From: Limnephilus marmoratus
Taxonomy: Eukaryota > Arthropoda > Insecta > Trichoptera > Limnephilidae
DNA length: 64,000 bases
Reading direction: 5' to 3'
Assembly (NCBI GenBank): GCA_917880885.1
Contig: OU862920.1
Span: 36,181,019-36,245,018 of the forward strand
In this document: positions 1 to 11,676 of the stretch, piece by piece
Layout: every line of letters begins with the position of its first letter
How positions within the stretch are numbered: the stretch's first letter is position 1
Position numbers and translations under genes: made by a program
Notes under the pieces: model-generated
What the model saw: the letters and a program-made list of their open reading frames with translations, nothing else
Told to the model about the DNA's origin: nothing
The model's database searches: none

Positions 1-1028
1 AGAGCCAACGGCATGTTACGATCCATTAATCCACTTTTTTTTATAAATTCCTGTGCAATTAATGATATGTTCATAACTTATTCAATCTTTTTTTATCGAA
101 CTTTCATTATTAGGTGTAATCTATTTAATTTATAGGGTGGTGTTAAAAGTTCGGGTAATGATCCAGAATTATTGAATATGGTTAATACGCACAAATTATT
201 TTAAAAAACAACAACGAGAAACAATTATTTCAGTCATCAGAAATGTAAAATAATGCATTTTTATGGTTTTTTCGTGAAAATTAAAATTGATTGTTCACTT
301 GGCGGAAATTGTTAAAGAAAGTTTTGAGGTTATTTTTTTCAACTCTTTTTTCAAAACTGTGAATCTTAGAATTGAAAATGGTTAGTTAGTTTGGAGTTAA
401 TGAAAAATAAATGAATAAACAACAAACAAATACATCAATAATCCTAGATATTAAAATGCTTTATTGTCCATTTCCGTTATTACTTAACTGATACGAAGAA
501 TTTTTCTAAATAATTTTAGCATTTTAATCGTATCCAGTCAGTTATTGGATATTTACCAAAAGTCAAGTAAAAAATATAAATATTGTACAACTAATAAAAC
601 AAATAGTGAATAGAGTAATATATACAAGTAGTAAATATAGTAATTAAATTAATGATTTCAAAACAACTAAAAACTTCAGTTATGTTCGTAAGGGATATTC
701 ATGGATTGCAAACCTCCTTTACTTATAAAGGTGCTTTCACTTTTACACAACTTACTGAAAAACAATCATTTACCAAACTATGTTTATGGTTGTTCAATAG
801 TTATGTAAAAATAAAACAAATTTATTTGTAAGGCCCTTGTAATTCATACTTTATTTAAATTGTATATTTTTGTGCGCAGAAGGGCACCAAATTATGCCTC
901 AAAATCTTTTGAGATTTTCACCCAACTTCAGATTAGAGAGTCGAAGAAACCCTCATTAAGATATCGATACAAACCAATAGAATAGAAAGAATCTCTACAT
1001 TTCAAATTAGGCAGTCAATTACAAGGTA

Positions 1029-1180
1029 AAGACCGGTCAGTGACTGAGTTGGGTCCCTACCTGGCGTCGCGCGTTCGTTTTCTTGGTTGGCTAAGTCCTC
1101 CATCGCGCAACATTTTCCGCTTTCTGTGGTTGTGGTACAAGAAGATTTTAGTCAGGTTATTCGTAATCCAGGAATGTATG
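1029..1180. repeat. Unclassified dispersed repeat, copy 1 (second copy near 60.1 kb)
   Basis: The segment shares TTGGTTGGCTAAGTCCTC-like, CAACATTTTCCGCTT and TAGTCAGGTTATTCGTAA blocks, in the same order, with 60115-60280. Two copies in one window show it is dispersed. No terminal structure was resolved. Confidence 0.55.
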
Positions 1181-1228
1181 TCTTTCTTTAATTATAAAAA
1201 AAAAACATTTTGGAGGAGGGGATGAATT

Positions 1229-1662
1229 TCGCCGCCCCAGGAACCATTTATTGGATAACCAACACCAGGTTCGCTACTTTTGGTGACTTAGTAGGAGTAC
1301 TCGGGTTCACGGGGTGCGGTTTTTCCAGGTCTTGGCGGCCGATGTGTCTGCCCTCCTGCCGCGTGGTGGGCAGGATCGAGAAAGACTGGTTGAGGAAGGT
1401 CTTTTATCTTCTCCCGCCAGAATCTCTCGACCCTTCACTTTGCACCGTGGTTGGAGTGATGGATTCATGCGTCCCTCACTCCTGGACATACTGACCTCCA
1501 GATTCCTACCCACCCCTCATACCAATTTCCTTCCCAGCCCTTCCTGTCCTTCCTTTCTTTAAAAAAAAAACTCCAAACAGCATCTCCTAAGATGACATAG
1601 GCCCTGAGAGAAATTATTTTCTTCAAGGCATCCTGTGTGGAGCTAATGTAAAAGAAAAAAAA
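1229..1662 (+). mobile_element. SINE-like element family B, near full length
   Basis: It starts at CGCCGCCCCAGGAACC and carries the family's GGTTCGCTAC and TCTTGGCGGC blocks. It ends in the tail AACAGCATCTCCTAAGATGA...GTGTGGAGCTAATGTAAAA. Seven copies of this family were seen in the window. The tail matches the 3' end of the LINE at 51.8 kb, which is why I call it SINE-like. No convincing RNA polymerase III boxes were identified in the head. Confidence 0.7.
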
Positions 1663-1862
1663 ACAATTATTTAAAAAAAAAGAAGTAGAGTTCTCTAAAT
1701 GAGGATAGTTAAAGTTATAGCAGAACGACGATTAACATCAACGGAAGAAAAAAGTACAAAAAATGTCTTACTCAAAACCTCAGAAGAGACATGCATATAT
1801 CTAATTATTTCTTTTATGTACCTAAATGAAATAAATTTGTGCTCAGCTTTTAATAAACTGAT

Positions 1863-2072
1863 AACTTCTTTAGCACCGTTGTGACTTGAAACTCGATGAA
1901 ATGAAAAATAGCGAAACTAAAAAGGATCTATAGGATTTAGCCTGTGGGATAATGAGATTGTATAATCAGTCTCCTCTTTATGCGATGCTTCGGACACCTC
2001 GTAGCCTCCCCTCTTTTGTCTACTTTAGTTTTCTGAAGGTTTCACTTCTACCGCGTGTGAATTGTACATCCT
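1863..2072. mobile_element. MITE-like family X1, copy 1
   Basis: It begins AACTTCTTTAGCACCG and ends TTTCACTTCTACCGCGTGTG, so the two ends carry inverted GAAGT/ACTTC motifs. It shares long blocks with 50545-50775 (CTCCTCTTT.TGCG.TGCTTC, GTCTACT.TAGTTTTCTGAAGG). Partial relatives lie at 23293-23378, 36975-37078 and 49996-50140. Confidence 0.6.
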
Positions 2073-2378
2073 GAATTTTTTTAAATATTTCCATTCATTT
2101 CACGAATCGTTCCATCATTCCGTAGTTAAATAAATTAATGGATCACTAAGCCGGCTTACAAAACGTCGTAACAATCCATTTTATGCAATCATCATTTAGA
2201 CCACGGAAGAACCATTTATGTATTACGAAGATATAAAATTCAGAAAAATACCCACGCAGAGCACACAGTAATATATTTTTTAATAATGGTAATAGGAAGC
2301 AAACTATGTGAATGATTTATTTGCCTCTCCTAAACAACGCAATTTAACAATGAAACCAATTATTATAAATATTTCCAG

Positions 2379-2460
2379 GTAACGTCCACTGGCGAAAGCA
2401 GGGCTGGTCTAATTTCAGCTGTGTCTCGCCGATCTTCGGATATATCCCAGCTATGTGTCG
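2379..2460 (+). CDS. Internal coding exon of an unidentified gene (third from last)
   Basis: The exon follows a TTTCCAG acceptor and ends at a GTGAGT donor. It is 82 nt, or 27 codons plus 1 base. Read from its first base it is open and gives VTSTGESRAGL...SRRSSDISQLCV, a serine/arginine-rich stretch with no recognised domain. Its leftover G joins the AA at the start of the next exon to make a Glu codon, so the frame carries through. The assignment rests on splice sites plus phase agreement, not on a family match. Upstream exons were not found in the first 2.3 kb. Confidence 0.6.
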
Positions 2461-2609
2461 GTGAGTTACTAAATTAACGACAAAACGTTAAATATACCAT
2501 GGATCTCTTTTCGATTTTAATAACCATCCTATTAAAAATATGTTGGCTACCGATTCAAATGATATTTTTGACCATTTTGAATGAATATATTTTGTTGATG
2601 TTTCTGTAG

Positions 2610-2762
2610 AATATACCGCAATGCCATACGCACCCACCCTCTACTCCGGCGGAAGCAAGTCCCGGAGGAACATGCTGCAGGGGAGAGGGGTCACTTTCCG
2701 CTCTAACACGATGGCGCTTACTCCGATAGAGGGCTCGTCCTCTCTGCTGGGCATTATCCACG
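2610..2762 (+). CDS. Internal coding exon of the unidentified gene (second from last)
   Basis: The acceptor is TTTCTGTAG and the donor is GTAAGT. The 153-nt exon enters and leaves in phase 1, like its neighbours. It encodes about 50 residues beginning EYTAMPYAPTLYSGG and continuing through SKSRRNMLQGRGVTFRSNTM to SLLGIIH. GC content and codon use are clearly above the AT-rich surroundings, as expected for constrained coding DNA. The segment is basic and serine-rich, with no membrane span and no cysteine pattern. It could be part of the cytoplasmic tail of a larger protein, but I do not recognise the family. Confidence 0.72.
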
Positions 2763-2839
2763 GTAAGTCATCATAGCATCCAAATCACCAACCAATTCAC
2801 CCAGCATGTATTAATTAATGTATCTATCTTTATGTGTAG

Positions 2840-3138
2840 AAGGCGAGCTGAAGAGCCCTGGGCCCGACAAAACTACGGCCATTGAAGACCAGGAACGTTC
2901 CGAAACAGACCCTTTCGCTGAGATAGTGGAGATGGTCGAGGGATTCGATGAGCAGTGCGAAACCTTGACGTCCACGTACCGAGCTCTAGGTCCTCTTAGA
3001 TTTATCGCGGAGGTGGATGAAGATGTGACGGAGGAAGATGACGATGAGAATGGAATGCTAAACAAAATCACCGAAGAAGACGAAGAGAGTTTCAAATTGA
3101 CAGACGTGGTTGTTCACGATTACCCAAGAGAAGATTAA
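2840..3138 (+). CDS. Terminal coding exon of the unidentified gene, acidic C-terminus
   Basis: A TGTGTAG acceptor precedes an open frame of about 99 codons that ends in TAA. The first two bases complete a Glu codon with the G left by the previous exon. The product begins EGELKSPGPDKTTAIEDQER, contains a Glu/Asp-rich block (EVDEDVTEEDDDENG, then TEEDEES) and ends DVVVHDYPRED. It has no transmembrane segment and no known motif. All three exons together give about 177 residues of C-terminus. The gene converges on the KLF gene at 18.6 kb. I am confident this is a real 3' end because three phase-matched exons, a stop and a polyadenylation hexamer line up; the function is unknown. Confidence 0.75.
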
Positions 3139-3322
3139 TCACACGACCAACATTAAAAAAAGTAAGGTTGGTGTCATTTTTTTTGCAGTCGGTTTGATGA
3201 AATTTTCGTTTATTTTTATACGTTGCTGGCTTGCTTTTAAGCCAATAACAAATATTGATTAATGATGGGTTGTGATATGTGGAACACCTGAGTGACGTTG
3301 AAAGCTTAAATTATTTTTGTAA

Positions 3323-3328
3323 AATAAA
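3323..3328 (+). terminator. Candidate polyadenylation signal of the first gene
   Basis: AATAAA lies about 185 bases after the stop codon at 3138, at a distance normal for an insect 3' UTR. Other A-rich hexamers occur further downstream, so the true cleavage site is not fixed. Confidence 0.4.
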
Positions 3329-3691
3329 AGCTAAACTCTTGTTTTTCTTTGCAAATATTTTCAATTTAGAATTTTTAAGACTTTCTCAACGTCAATTAAT
3401 AACTTTTTGATGTCAGGAAATGTTCCTACACAATAAACTAATGATATATCATATCTGATCACAAGCAGAAATGTATTTCAATGAGTATTATATCTTTTAT
3501 CAATATCTGATTGTCTGTTATATGTATAGGTCCATTATTTTCTTCTTACGTATCTATTATTATTCTACTTGTTACATTCATATTTACCTAAATATTATTA
3601 TAGCAGATAAATGAAAATGTAGGTCATACTTCTCAAGTTATACGAATGTTGAGAATCGGAAGGAAAATCGGAAAGAACAAATATACAAATT

Positions 3692-3704
3692 GGGAGTGGG
3701 AGTC

Positions 3705-3736
<32 letters not shown>

Positions 3737-3934
3737 GTGGGGAGTGGGGAGTGGGGAGTGGGGAGTGGGGAGTGGGGAGTGGGGAGTGGGGAGTGGGGAG
3801 TGGGGAGTGGGGAGTTTGGAGTGGGGAGTGGGGAGTGGGGAGTGGGGAGTGGGGAGTGGGGAGTGGGGAGTGGGGAGTGGGGAGTGGGGAGTGGGGAGTG
3901 GGGAGTGGGGAGTGGGGAGTGGGGAGTGGGGAGT
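3692..3934. repeat. (GGGGAGT)n minisatellite, G-rich strand is +
   Basis: About 34 head-to-tail copies of a 7-base unit GGGGAGT are present, nearly perfect. A few variant units occur at the left edge (GGGAGTC, AGGGAGT) and one in the middle (TTTGGAGT). Every unit has a run of four G, so the + strand could fold into many alternative quadruplexes. The long reading frames across it on both strands (MGSGEWGV repeats, PLPTPHS repeats) are products of the repeat and not genes. Confidence 0.95.
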
Positions 3935-6648
3935 AAATCAATACCAAAATATTCTCAGAAGTCACAAATTTCAAGTAGGTACCTGTATACTTATACTTAT
4001 TCTTACTTAATTTTACACCTTTTTTTTAAAAGGAATTATACAATTTGTCCAATGAAACATCGCAATCTCAAAGACAATTTAAAGAATTATTTTTGTTCAA
4101 AATTTTTTTAGGCAGATTCAAGGTTCCGTCAATAATTTATTGAAAAGAGTTAGTATTAAAAAAATTGTAATTTCATAAATGTTAATTGTATTTGTCCAAT
4201 TTTTAAAACGGTAAAAATAATAATGTTGAAAATTTCAGACCATTTGCGATTTTAATTTAATCACCATGTTTACACATTTTTTATATACCGATATACCATG
4301 TGCACAACTGATATTCTGATTTATAATATGTATATTGTATATACATATTTAAATGTAATATTAAAAACAATTTAAAGTGGACAATTTTGTAATGTTTACA
4401 AATGCCAAAAAAATAGCATTGTAAATTGAAAATTGATGTCTTCTTAGTAATGTGCCAACTCATAAAATTGAAAATGACTTTTATTCAGAACTTACGAATA
4501 AGTTCGATTGAATCACCCTTAAATAATGGAAAGACACGATTAAATAAATTAATATGTATATGTTTAAGAAAATAGAAGCGGAATGAAATACTTTATTTAT
4601 ATTATGTTAATGCAACATATTAATATTATAAATAAGGTTGGAATTATTCCTACATATTTGTATAAAATACATCTGTTACATTGTGCGATGTAACGAAATA
4701 TGTATGTTACAAAAATCTAAAAAAGAGAATTAAGGGACTGAAAACTAAGATATTGTCATCAAGTAGGGACATGGTCCACGATCGTAATAAAAATAATTGT
4801 AAATAAAAGACTTTGATAATATATATTTACAAATTACTCGTATATGTGTATATATATATAAACTGTTCTTTCTTATAATCATGATATGATCATTGACTTG
4901 ATGAAGTCGGAAACCTGTTTTTATATTTGTAATATTATATAGATACGAAATAGCCTCGTTTTATTCAATATTGATCTATGTGTTACTTATTTTTATTATC
5001 AACGACTGTTGGTTTCAACAAATATACAACTACATGTATTTTTTAAGATAATATTATTTATTTGGTTATTTGTGATATCATTGATATTATTTATTATATA
5101 TATCAAGCTCTCTCTCCTCTTGTCACATCTACGTGTTATTTTGATAAATCGTACCAAGTTTTAGATAAAATAAGATCTCTAGGAATGAGATGTACCTATC
5201 TATGACTTTGATTTATATGAACTTGTGTAGTTCAAGAATACCTCTACATTGACTTGATTTTTATACATTTTTTAAAGTGTTACTGATAATAATAATTGCT
5301 TTAAGTTCATATTGTGCATTTTGAGCTGACTTAATTTTTTGACTTCACTTAAAAATCTTATTAGTTTATTGTTGTGATGTACATACTGCTCCTACAGCAT
5401 GTGTATAATTGTTACTCAATGTTTCAGCAAATTGATGAATTCTTAGTCAACTTTAATCAATATCCCAATCGATAATTTTAATGATAGTTTTCAAATAGTA
5501 CTTTCAACAAAATTGAACAATATTATGTTTCATTACGATTACGAAATTAAAATGGGATGGCGATATGAAATTTCAGGCAGGTGTAAGAGAGATAAGTCCG
5601 CATGCTAAATGGTCTGGAATAAAAATAGACTACGTCAGCGGCACGTTTGTTTCCACTCAAATTAGGACAGAAGGCTCTTCTAGTTTTAAAATATATTATT
5701 TATTCTATGGCTATCACCTTGTTCAGTTGTGATCGCAGAATAAGGAAATAGAGTTACGAAAATAGAATTACATGTATGTATGTACTTACGTATAATTATT
5801 ACATTGGTGTTCTTAAAGCAGTAATTAATATAAGAAAGTTTTTGCTCCTTTGCCATCTTTTAAAATGTTTCGATTTAAATTGTGAAATTTGTGTCAAATT
5901 ACCAATCAGCTCTGAAAGTAAAAAAGCTGAACCATAATATTAATTTTTAAGAATACTCTTAAATATGTGACCCTGTCAAAATACGTTCAGTCCTTATGCA
6001 TAAATAAGTATTATTAAAATTTATTAAAAAAATATTTTTTCATCCCATTACATATTTTTGTAATGAAATTCATGTCAACCTGGACATTACGTTTCGAGAT
6101 AAAATTATTCTTAAACTGCTCTTCGTAGATTGCGCTAATTTAATTATTTTTGGAGAATAAAAGAAAAATAATACTTATTTAGACAGTTAAATCTATGCTT
6201 TAAAATATTAAATTAATTATTTTTTTCCGCCCATGTATAAGCAATATGAGTAAGAATAATGAGTCTTCATTTATTCACATTCATTTTGTAATAATTTAAG
6301 GCATAACTGGTAAAACCGTTTTTTCCTAAAATAATTAAACTTGCACCGTCTATGACAGAGTAAGTTATGAATTCTTTTAAGTATCACTATATGGATAGAG
6401 TCACTTCATTTGGATGGGGTTCTAACTGACATTAAAAAAAATGACCTTTGAACGCCATTTGCTCAGTTCTATTCCCAAAATAATTTTCAGAACCATCTGA
6501 CTGTATTTTCGTAGATAGGTATACGTGTGATAAAATTCTAACATCAGGCATTTTCAATAATAATATATTTTACAAGGTTTTGTCATCACTTACACCCTGT
6601 ATTTTGTTTGTATCTGACAGTTGATCATAAATTCGAGGCGCATTATGA

Positions 6649-7065
6649 TTTGGACAGGGTTCTAACTACTCCTTAGCATTTTCCAAAGTTTCTAAGTTTT
6701 CAAAGACGAATTTTCGTAATCTATTTAACAATTTTAGTTAAAGTATTTTAGTTTGTCATATTTTAAAGGAAAATATTTAAATAGAACTTCGGGAACTAGC
6801 TAGGAATTGCATTAGGGAAATGTAATTACATTGTGCAATGAATTATTATGCATTAACTGGTTGCACAAGGTTCTATTTGCATGTTTAGATATGTTCTAAA
6901 ATGGTAAGTATACGTCCTATTTAAATACTTTCTTTTAAAGTATGTTAATTACTTTACACAGGATTCAATCTCAAACCCGGAAATTTGTAAATAGATTATG
7001 AGAAAGCGTCTTTGCAACCTTGACACCTCAGAAAAAGGTGATGTGAAGTTAGAACCCTGTCCAAA
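6649..7065. mobile_element. Inverted-repeat DNA element with TTTGGACAGGGTTCTAAC ends
   Basis: The left end TTTGGACAGGGTTCTAAC and the reverse complement of the right end match over roughly 85 bases with some divergence (both arms include CAAAGACG and TAATCTATTTA). The interior has no coding capacity, so this is a non-autonomous element. Related decayed ends lie near 6400-6425 and 12184-12310. Confidence 0.65.
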
Positions 7066-7449
7066 TAATAATAATGATTTATTGTCTTCCTTTCTTAGTA
7101 ACATGAAGAAATAATGATATCCTCACTGGGATCTCCCGTGCTGAGGATTTCATTCACATATTATAATTTAATTATAAGAAATTATTGTGACTTATATATT
7201 TATTTATTTATTTATTTATAACATTACATTTGATACATTTGTATGGCAAAAATAACATAATAATAACATTGAAAAATAACTATAAAATGTGTACAAGTGT
7301 TTTTATGTCTTGTGGGTCGATATTAGTTCCTAGCTAGGCAGATTGCCCGTTCTAAGGAACCAAATGCTGGTGAGAATGCAAAAAAAAAATTTTTAACAAA
7401 ATGTTCATTTTAATTTTTTAAATTAAATATACATCAATATAAATGCCTG

Positions 7450-7455
<6 letters not shown>

Positions 7456-7493
<38 letters not shown>
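7456..7493. repeat. (TA)n microsatellite
   Basis: An uninterrupted alternating TA run of about 38 bases in an AT-rich flank. Confidence 0.95.
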
Positions 7494-7502
<9 letters not shown>

Positions 7503-7597
7503 AAAAAATATCATATATCTAAAAATATATCATGAAGTATTTTTTTAAATAATTATGAAGTAAGTAAGATAGTGTTTTTTTTATAATTCAGTTAACT

Positions 7598-8250
7598 TAT
7601 TTGGGAAGTATATTTACGAGAGATGGGAAGGCTGATAGAGATATTGAAAGAAGGGTGAATGCAGGTAACTCTATTAATGGAGGACTGAACGCCGTTGGCA
7701 CCAACAAAAAACTGTCCAAAGACGCGAAACTAGCCGTCCGTAATGGAGTACTGGTACCTACTCTGATGTATGGCAGTGAGGCCTGGAACTGGCAGAGGAA
7801 GGATGAAAGTAGACTGAACGCTGTAGAAATGAGATCCCTGAGGTGTATGTGTGATAAAACCATGTATGATCGTGTGAGAAATGTGGAAATCCGCAAAGAA
7901 TGCAAGGCTGATGTAAGCGTAATGAGTAAGATCAAGAAAAGAACGCTCAGAACGCTTGGAACGAAGGTGGTTTGGGCATGTAGGGCGAATGAACGAGAAA
8001 AGGAGTGTAAGGAGAATATATGACGCAAATGTGAATGGTAGAAGAAGTCGAGGACGCCAAAGAAAGACATGGCCAAGTGAATCAGATACTTGAGTCGGGC
8101 CATGTCAAGAGTCAGAATAATAGAAGAGAATGTATGAGACGTTGTATGAATGTAAACGAGGCAAAGAATGTGTGCCATGACCGGGATGTTTGGCGGTCCG
8201 TCCTCTCTGCCTACCCCCGCGGGGAAACGGCGTGATGGTTAGTTAGTTAG
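7598..8250 (+). mobile_element. 5'-truncated non-LTR retrotransposon with 11-bp target duplication
   Basis: TTCAGTTAACT occurs immediately before (7587-7597) and after (8251-8261) the segment. The insert starts at YLGSIFTRDGK, a late reverse-transcriptase stretch, and continues through LMYGSEAWNW and a Cys-poor C-terminal region. A frameshift near 7950 moves the frame to RRWFGHVGRMNE...GRRSRGRQRKTW. A further shift gives the C-terminus RDVWRSVLSAYPRGETA. The 3' end is a (GTTA)n tail. It is a dead copy; a second, more decayed copy lies at 58490-58720. Confidence 0.85.
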
Positions 8251-8754
8251 TTCAGTTAACTAGATTCGGTTTTAGTCTGTATTTGATGTCAGTATATTTT
8301 CTATTTCTGATCTCCCTATATTTAGTATCCACTGTATCCAGCTTTTTATTTGAGATAATGTTATAATGTTGAGGATTTTGAGTGAGAGTAGTATTTCATT
8401 GTAGAGTTTAATACATGAAGTGACGAATAAGGGCTTGCAAGTAATGTAATATTGAATTGAGTCACAGAAACAAATTACCGCCATCCATGAACGAGCAGTT
8501 TATTTGTTGTTATAATGAATACATCTAATATCATTGCGACGCGGAAAAGAAAATTCGACTGTTGAGTAAATAGATTGTGATAAATATAATCTTATAAAGA
8601 GAAAGACTTATCATATTCTTAGTATTTTACTGAATTTGATTAATTATTGTGATACGTCCTGTATATTTTACGAAATTAAATAAATGTATCGATGTACGTT
8701 AGCTTAATCACTTATCAAATAAATATAAATAATGACTGACCACAAACCTGAGTT

Positions 8755-9405
8755 TTAATTTTATTTAAGTTTTTATTCCAGCAGGACTGGGAGGGTAGTG
8801 CAATCCCAGTCTGCCATATTACATAAACAACTATAAAAGAAAAAAAAAGTTTAAATATTAGGTAAGTACCTAATTAAAACATAAAATGAAAACAAAATTC
8901 ATCACACAAATAACAAAAAAATAAACATAAAATTAAAATAAATAATAAGTAGACAGAATTAAAAATAAAAGATAAAAAGATATTTTGGGATCGTCCATCA
9001 TGGAGGTCGCCTCATCATCTGCATCCATCGCTCATTTATTGGGGAACTGAGCCACTCGGATGCAGCCACGACAATGATATTGGTTGAAGTTCGTATCCTG
9101 CTCCAGAAGCTGGCTAGTCGGTGGCGAAGTAAGGCTGGGAATGAGTGCACCCTCCCCTCGGTAAACATCGTGGAGGCACTGCAGAACCTCGGTAGTTGCA
9201 TAAGTTGCCTGTATGCGTTATTGTAGCACACTCTCAGTTTGTCCCATTGCGCTGCTGGGTATTGTGTCCACAGTTCAGACGTATAAAGGGCAGTACAGTA
9301 TGTCTTGAATAATAATTTTCTGACATCTTCGCTACAGTGGTAGAATCGCCTTGAGAGCATTCCGGCATTCCAATTATGTTCTTTGTTGAAATTATCCCTA
9401 ATGCT
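8755..9405 (-). mobile_element. Non-LTR retrotransposon 3' fragment (reverse transcriptase C-terminus)
   Basis: The 120-codon frame at 8998-9360 encodes FKTYCTALYTSELWTQYP...NNAYRQLMQLPRFCSAST, typical of the post-catalytic region of insect non-LTR reverse transcriptases. A short 3' UTR follows down to about 8755 with TGGGATTGCACTACCC. The 22.8 kb element has the same 3' signature and a similar protein. The catalytic YADD region is absent, so it is 5'-truncated and inactive. Confidence 0.8.
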
Positions 9406-9793
9406 ATATTACAATAATTCAAGGGTGGCAATGAGGAAAGATAAAAAACAAATAATGGGTTAATAACTATTAAAACATCGCAAAAATTCACGAAAAAGAA
9501 AGTTATAAATAATTTTTTTATACATTTTGTATGGAACTAATTCTCATATTTTGAAAGAACTGCAGCAACATTGTAATAAGTATAATATTTAACTGTGCGT
9601 GAATTCCAAAAATTTAAAAACGTCAAATGTCATTGCGCTAATTGTTTTGCTTTTGTTCTTAATCATATAATGCTGCCCCTCTTTCTTACACACCAAATGT
9701 CAATAGTCGAAAATGAGACAAACGGTGAACGTATGTCTCTGCACCCCTCCAACGGAAAAAGCCAATAATAATAAATCTTTGAAATGAAACGCA

Positions 9794-10245
9794 TTTTTTT
9801 ACGTAAGCTCCACTCAGGACCTATGTCATCTTAGGGGATGCTATGTGGAGGGTCTTTTTAAGGAAGGGTAGGATAGGAAGTTCTAGGAAGGAAAAAGGCA
9901 TGAGGGGTGGGGGTGGGTAGGAATCTGGAGGTCAACTTATCCGGGAGTGAATCCATCCCTCCAACTGCGGTGCAAGGCCATTGATTTGACCGGAATTGAC
10001 CTTTTACCTTGAACTTTCCAGCCGGACTCTTTCGACCCATTCGAAAGGTCAAAAGGTCTCCCTCAACCAGTCTTTCTCGGTCCGGCCCGCCAGGCAGCAT
10101 GTGTGCATCCGCCGCCAAGATCCGCACAAAAGTCACCCCAGGAACCAGGGCACCCCCTTAAATCACCAAACGCAGCGATCCACTTAGGGTGGCCCATGGC
10201 AGAGGTGTTGGTTGTCCAATAAATGGTTCACGGGGCGACAGCACC
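9794..10245 (-). mobile_element. SINE-like element family B
   Basis: In reverse orientation it runs from the GGGGCGACAGC-type head at 10245 to the tail GGATGCTATGTGGAGG / GTAAGCTCCACTCAGGAC and a T-run (poly-A on the minus strand) at 9794. Same family as the copies at 1229, 31290 and 46700. It is flanked on the right by a Helitron-like 3' end. Confidence 0.7.
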
Positions 10246-10264
10246 CGTACCCGCCTCCTTTCAA

Positions 10265-10471
10265 AAATTCCCGTGAGTAAGTGGAAAAGTAAGAAATCAC
10301 AAAAAATATAAATCCGTACACAACGCCATCTCTGATACTGACAAAAACAAAACATGGACAGTTGGGCATCGATAATTGCTTCATTGTGTAATTTTTAACT
10401 TAATAAAAAAACTTAATTTAATTCAATAGTTATTGATTCTGAGGCGGTACAAAGTTCGTCGGGTCAGCTAG
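10265..10471 (+). mobile_element. Helitron-like 3' end
   Basis: The segment ends in AAGTTCGTCGGGTCAGCTAG followed by T. The CTAG|T terminus preceded by a GC-rich stretch is the usual 3' end of insect Helitrons. The 5' boundary is not clear, and the family B SINE copy may have landed inside the same element. No Rep/helicase coding remains. Confidence 0.55.
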
Positions 10472-11421
10472 TAATATTATATTTTAATGTAATTGTTTGG
10501 GTTTCCGTTTCTATAACAACTTACTCTCATTGCAAACATAGACATCTGTTGACGAGTAGCAGCAACTGGTGTTTCTTTTGCGGAGAAGACAAGTTAAAAT
10601 GTATAGGTAGATAGGTAAGTAATTGAGCCAAATTAATGAAATTTGGTTAAAAACTACGAACATTACTTATTCGTTGGAGCACCAACTTATGAAAAATATT
10701 AAATTAGGAAATAAATAAATTACAAAACTAATTTTAAAAAATATCACCTTCACTGTCCAAATTTATAATCTATCCTTAAGTATGGCATAAATAAGCTTTC
10801 AACCGCAAAACAGTCCTTACCTTAGGGATATTACTCCATCCACTTGTGAGTATTAATTTGTTTATTTATTAATATTTGTTATCGTGCGGATAATCTTTGA
10901 GGAGGATAGTGAAATACCGCCTTAATATCTCATTCTTATGTTTTATCTGTTACACTTTTCCACCGGCAGATTTAACGCCGTGATAATAAGAAACCACTGT
11001 TTATTTGGTAGAAAAAAAATTGGAAAATGTATGAAAATGCATTTTGATATGTCTAGTTCTCATTTTCACCGTGAAAATCTGCTATTGGCGGTGCTGTTCA
11101 GAAGGCTTCTACTGGATGGTTTAGACCTAAACTAATTTGTTGTTAAGAACTTTTTCAATTCATCAACAGATGCCTCTAGCGCGGTGGAAATAAACATTTC
11201 AGGCAGTACCTAAAATGTAACATTTTACTAAAAACAAAATATTTCATTTATGTTGATGTACAAGTAATTTGTTTATTATTTTTACATTTATTATCTTCCG
11301 CAGTCTGCCAGAAAATAGCAAAACGTATATTTTCTCTATATAATATTCAATATGAACGGTGTTGTTCATGCTTTACGAAAACTATCTAAGAAGGGAACGA
11401 ATTACTAAGAAATTATACCGA

Positions 11422-11676
11422 CAGTAAGGGGGTTTTTCACCATCCTCCCAATAGCTTATCCATACACATAATGAATATTTTGGATTAATTCTACAGGATT
11501 TACTTATCTAAAAAGTCTGAGTTTACTATTCGGTACTTGAACCTATGAACAATGGCTACATATAGGATAAATTAGCCGAAGTTTTTACCTGATGCTAATA
11601 TTTATTTGTTTTTTTTTATTAATATTCGTTATGTGTATGGATAAACTATTGGGAGGATGGTGAGAAACCCCCTAAA
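11422..11676. mobile_element. Inverted-repeat MITE with AGGGGGTTT ends
   Basis: The left arm TAAGGGGGTTTTTCACCAT...CCCAATAG.TTATCCATAC is mirrored by the right arm GTATGGATAAACTATTGGG...CCCCCTA, giving about 60 bases of inverted repeat. There are no coding frames. A relative at 12938-13612 has the same arms and carries a nested Helitron-like element. A decayed relative lies near 10825-10925. Confidence 0.75.

Noticed and set aside
3633..4111. Several 68-131-codon frames of repeated GSGEWGV and PLPTPHS
   Set aside because: They are translations of the 7-base minisatellite in different frames and have no independent coding signal.
7597..8178. 193-codon frame on the minus strand
   Set aside because: It is exactly antisense to the LINE fragment at 7598-8250, whose sense protein is recognisable.
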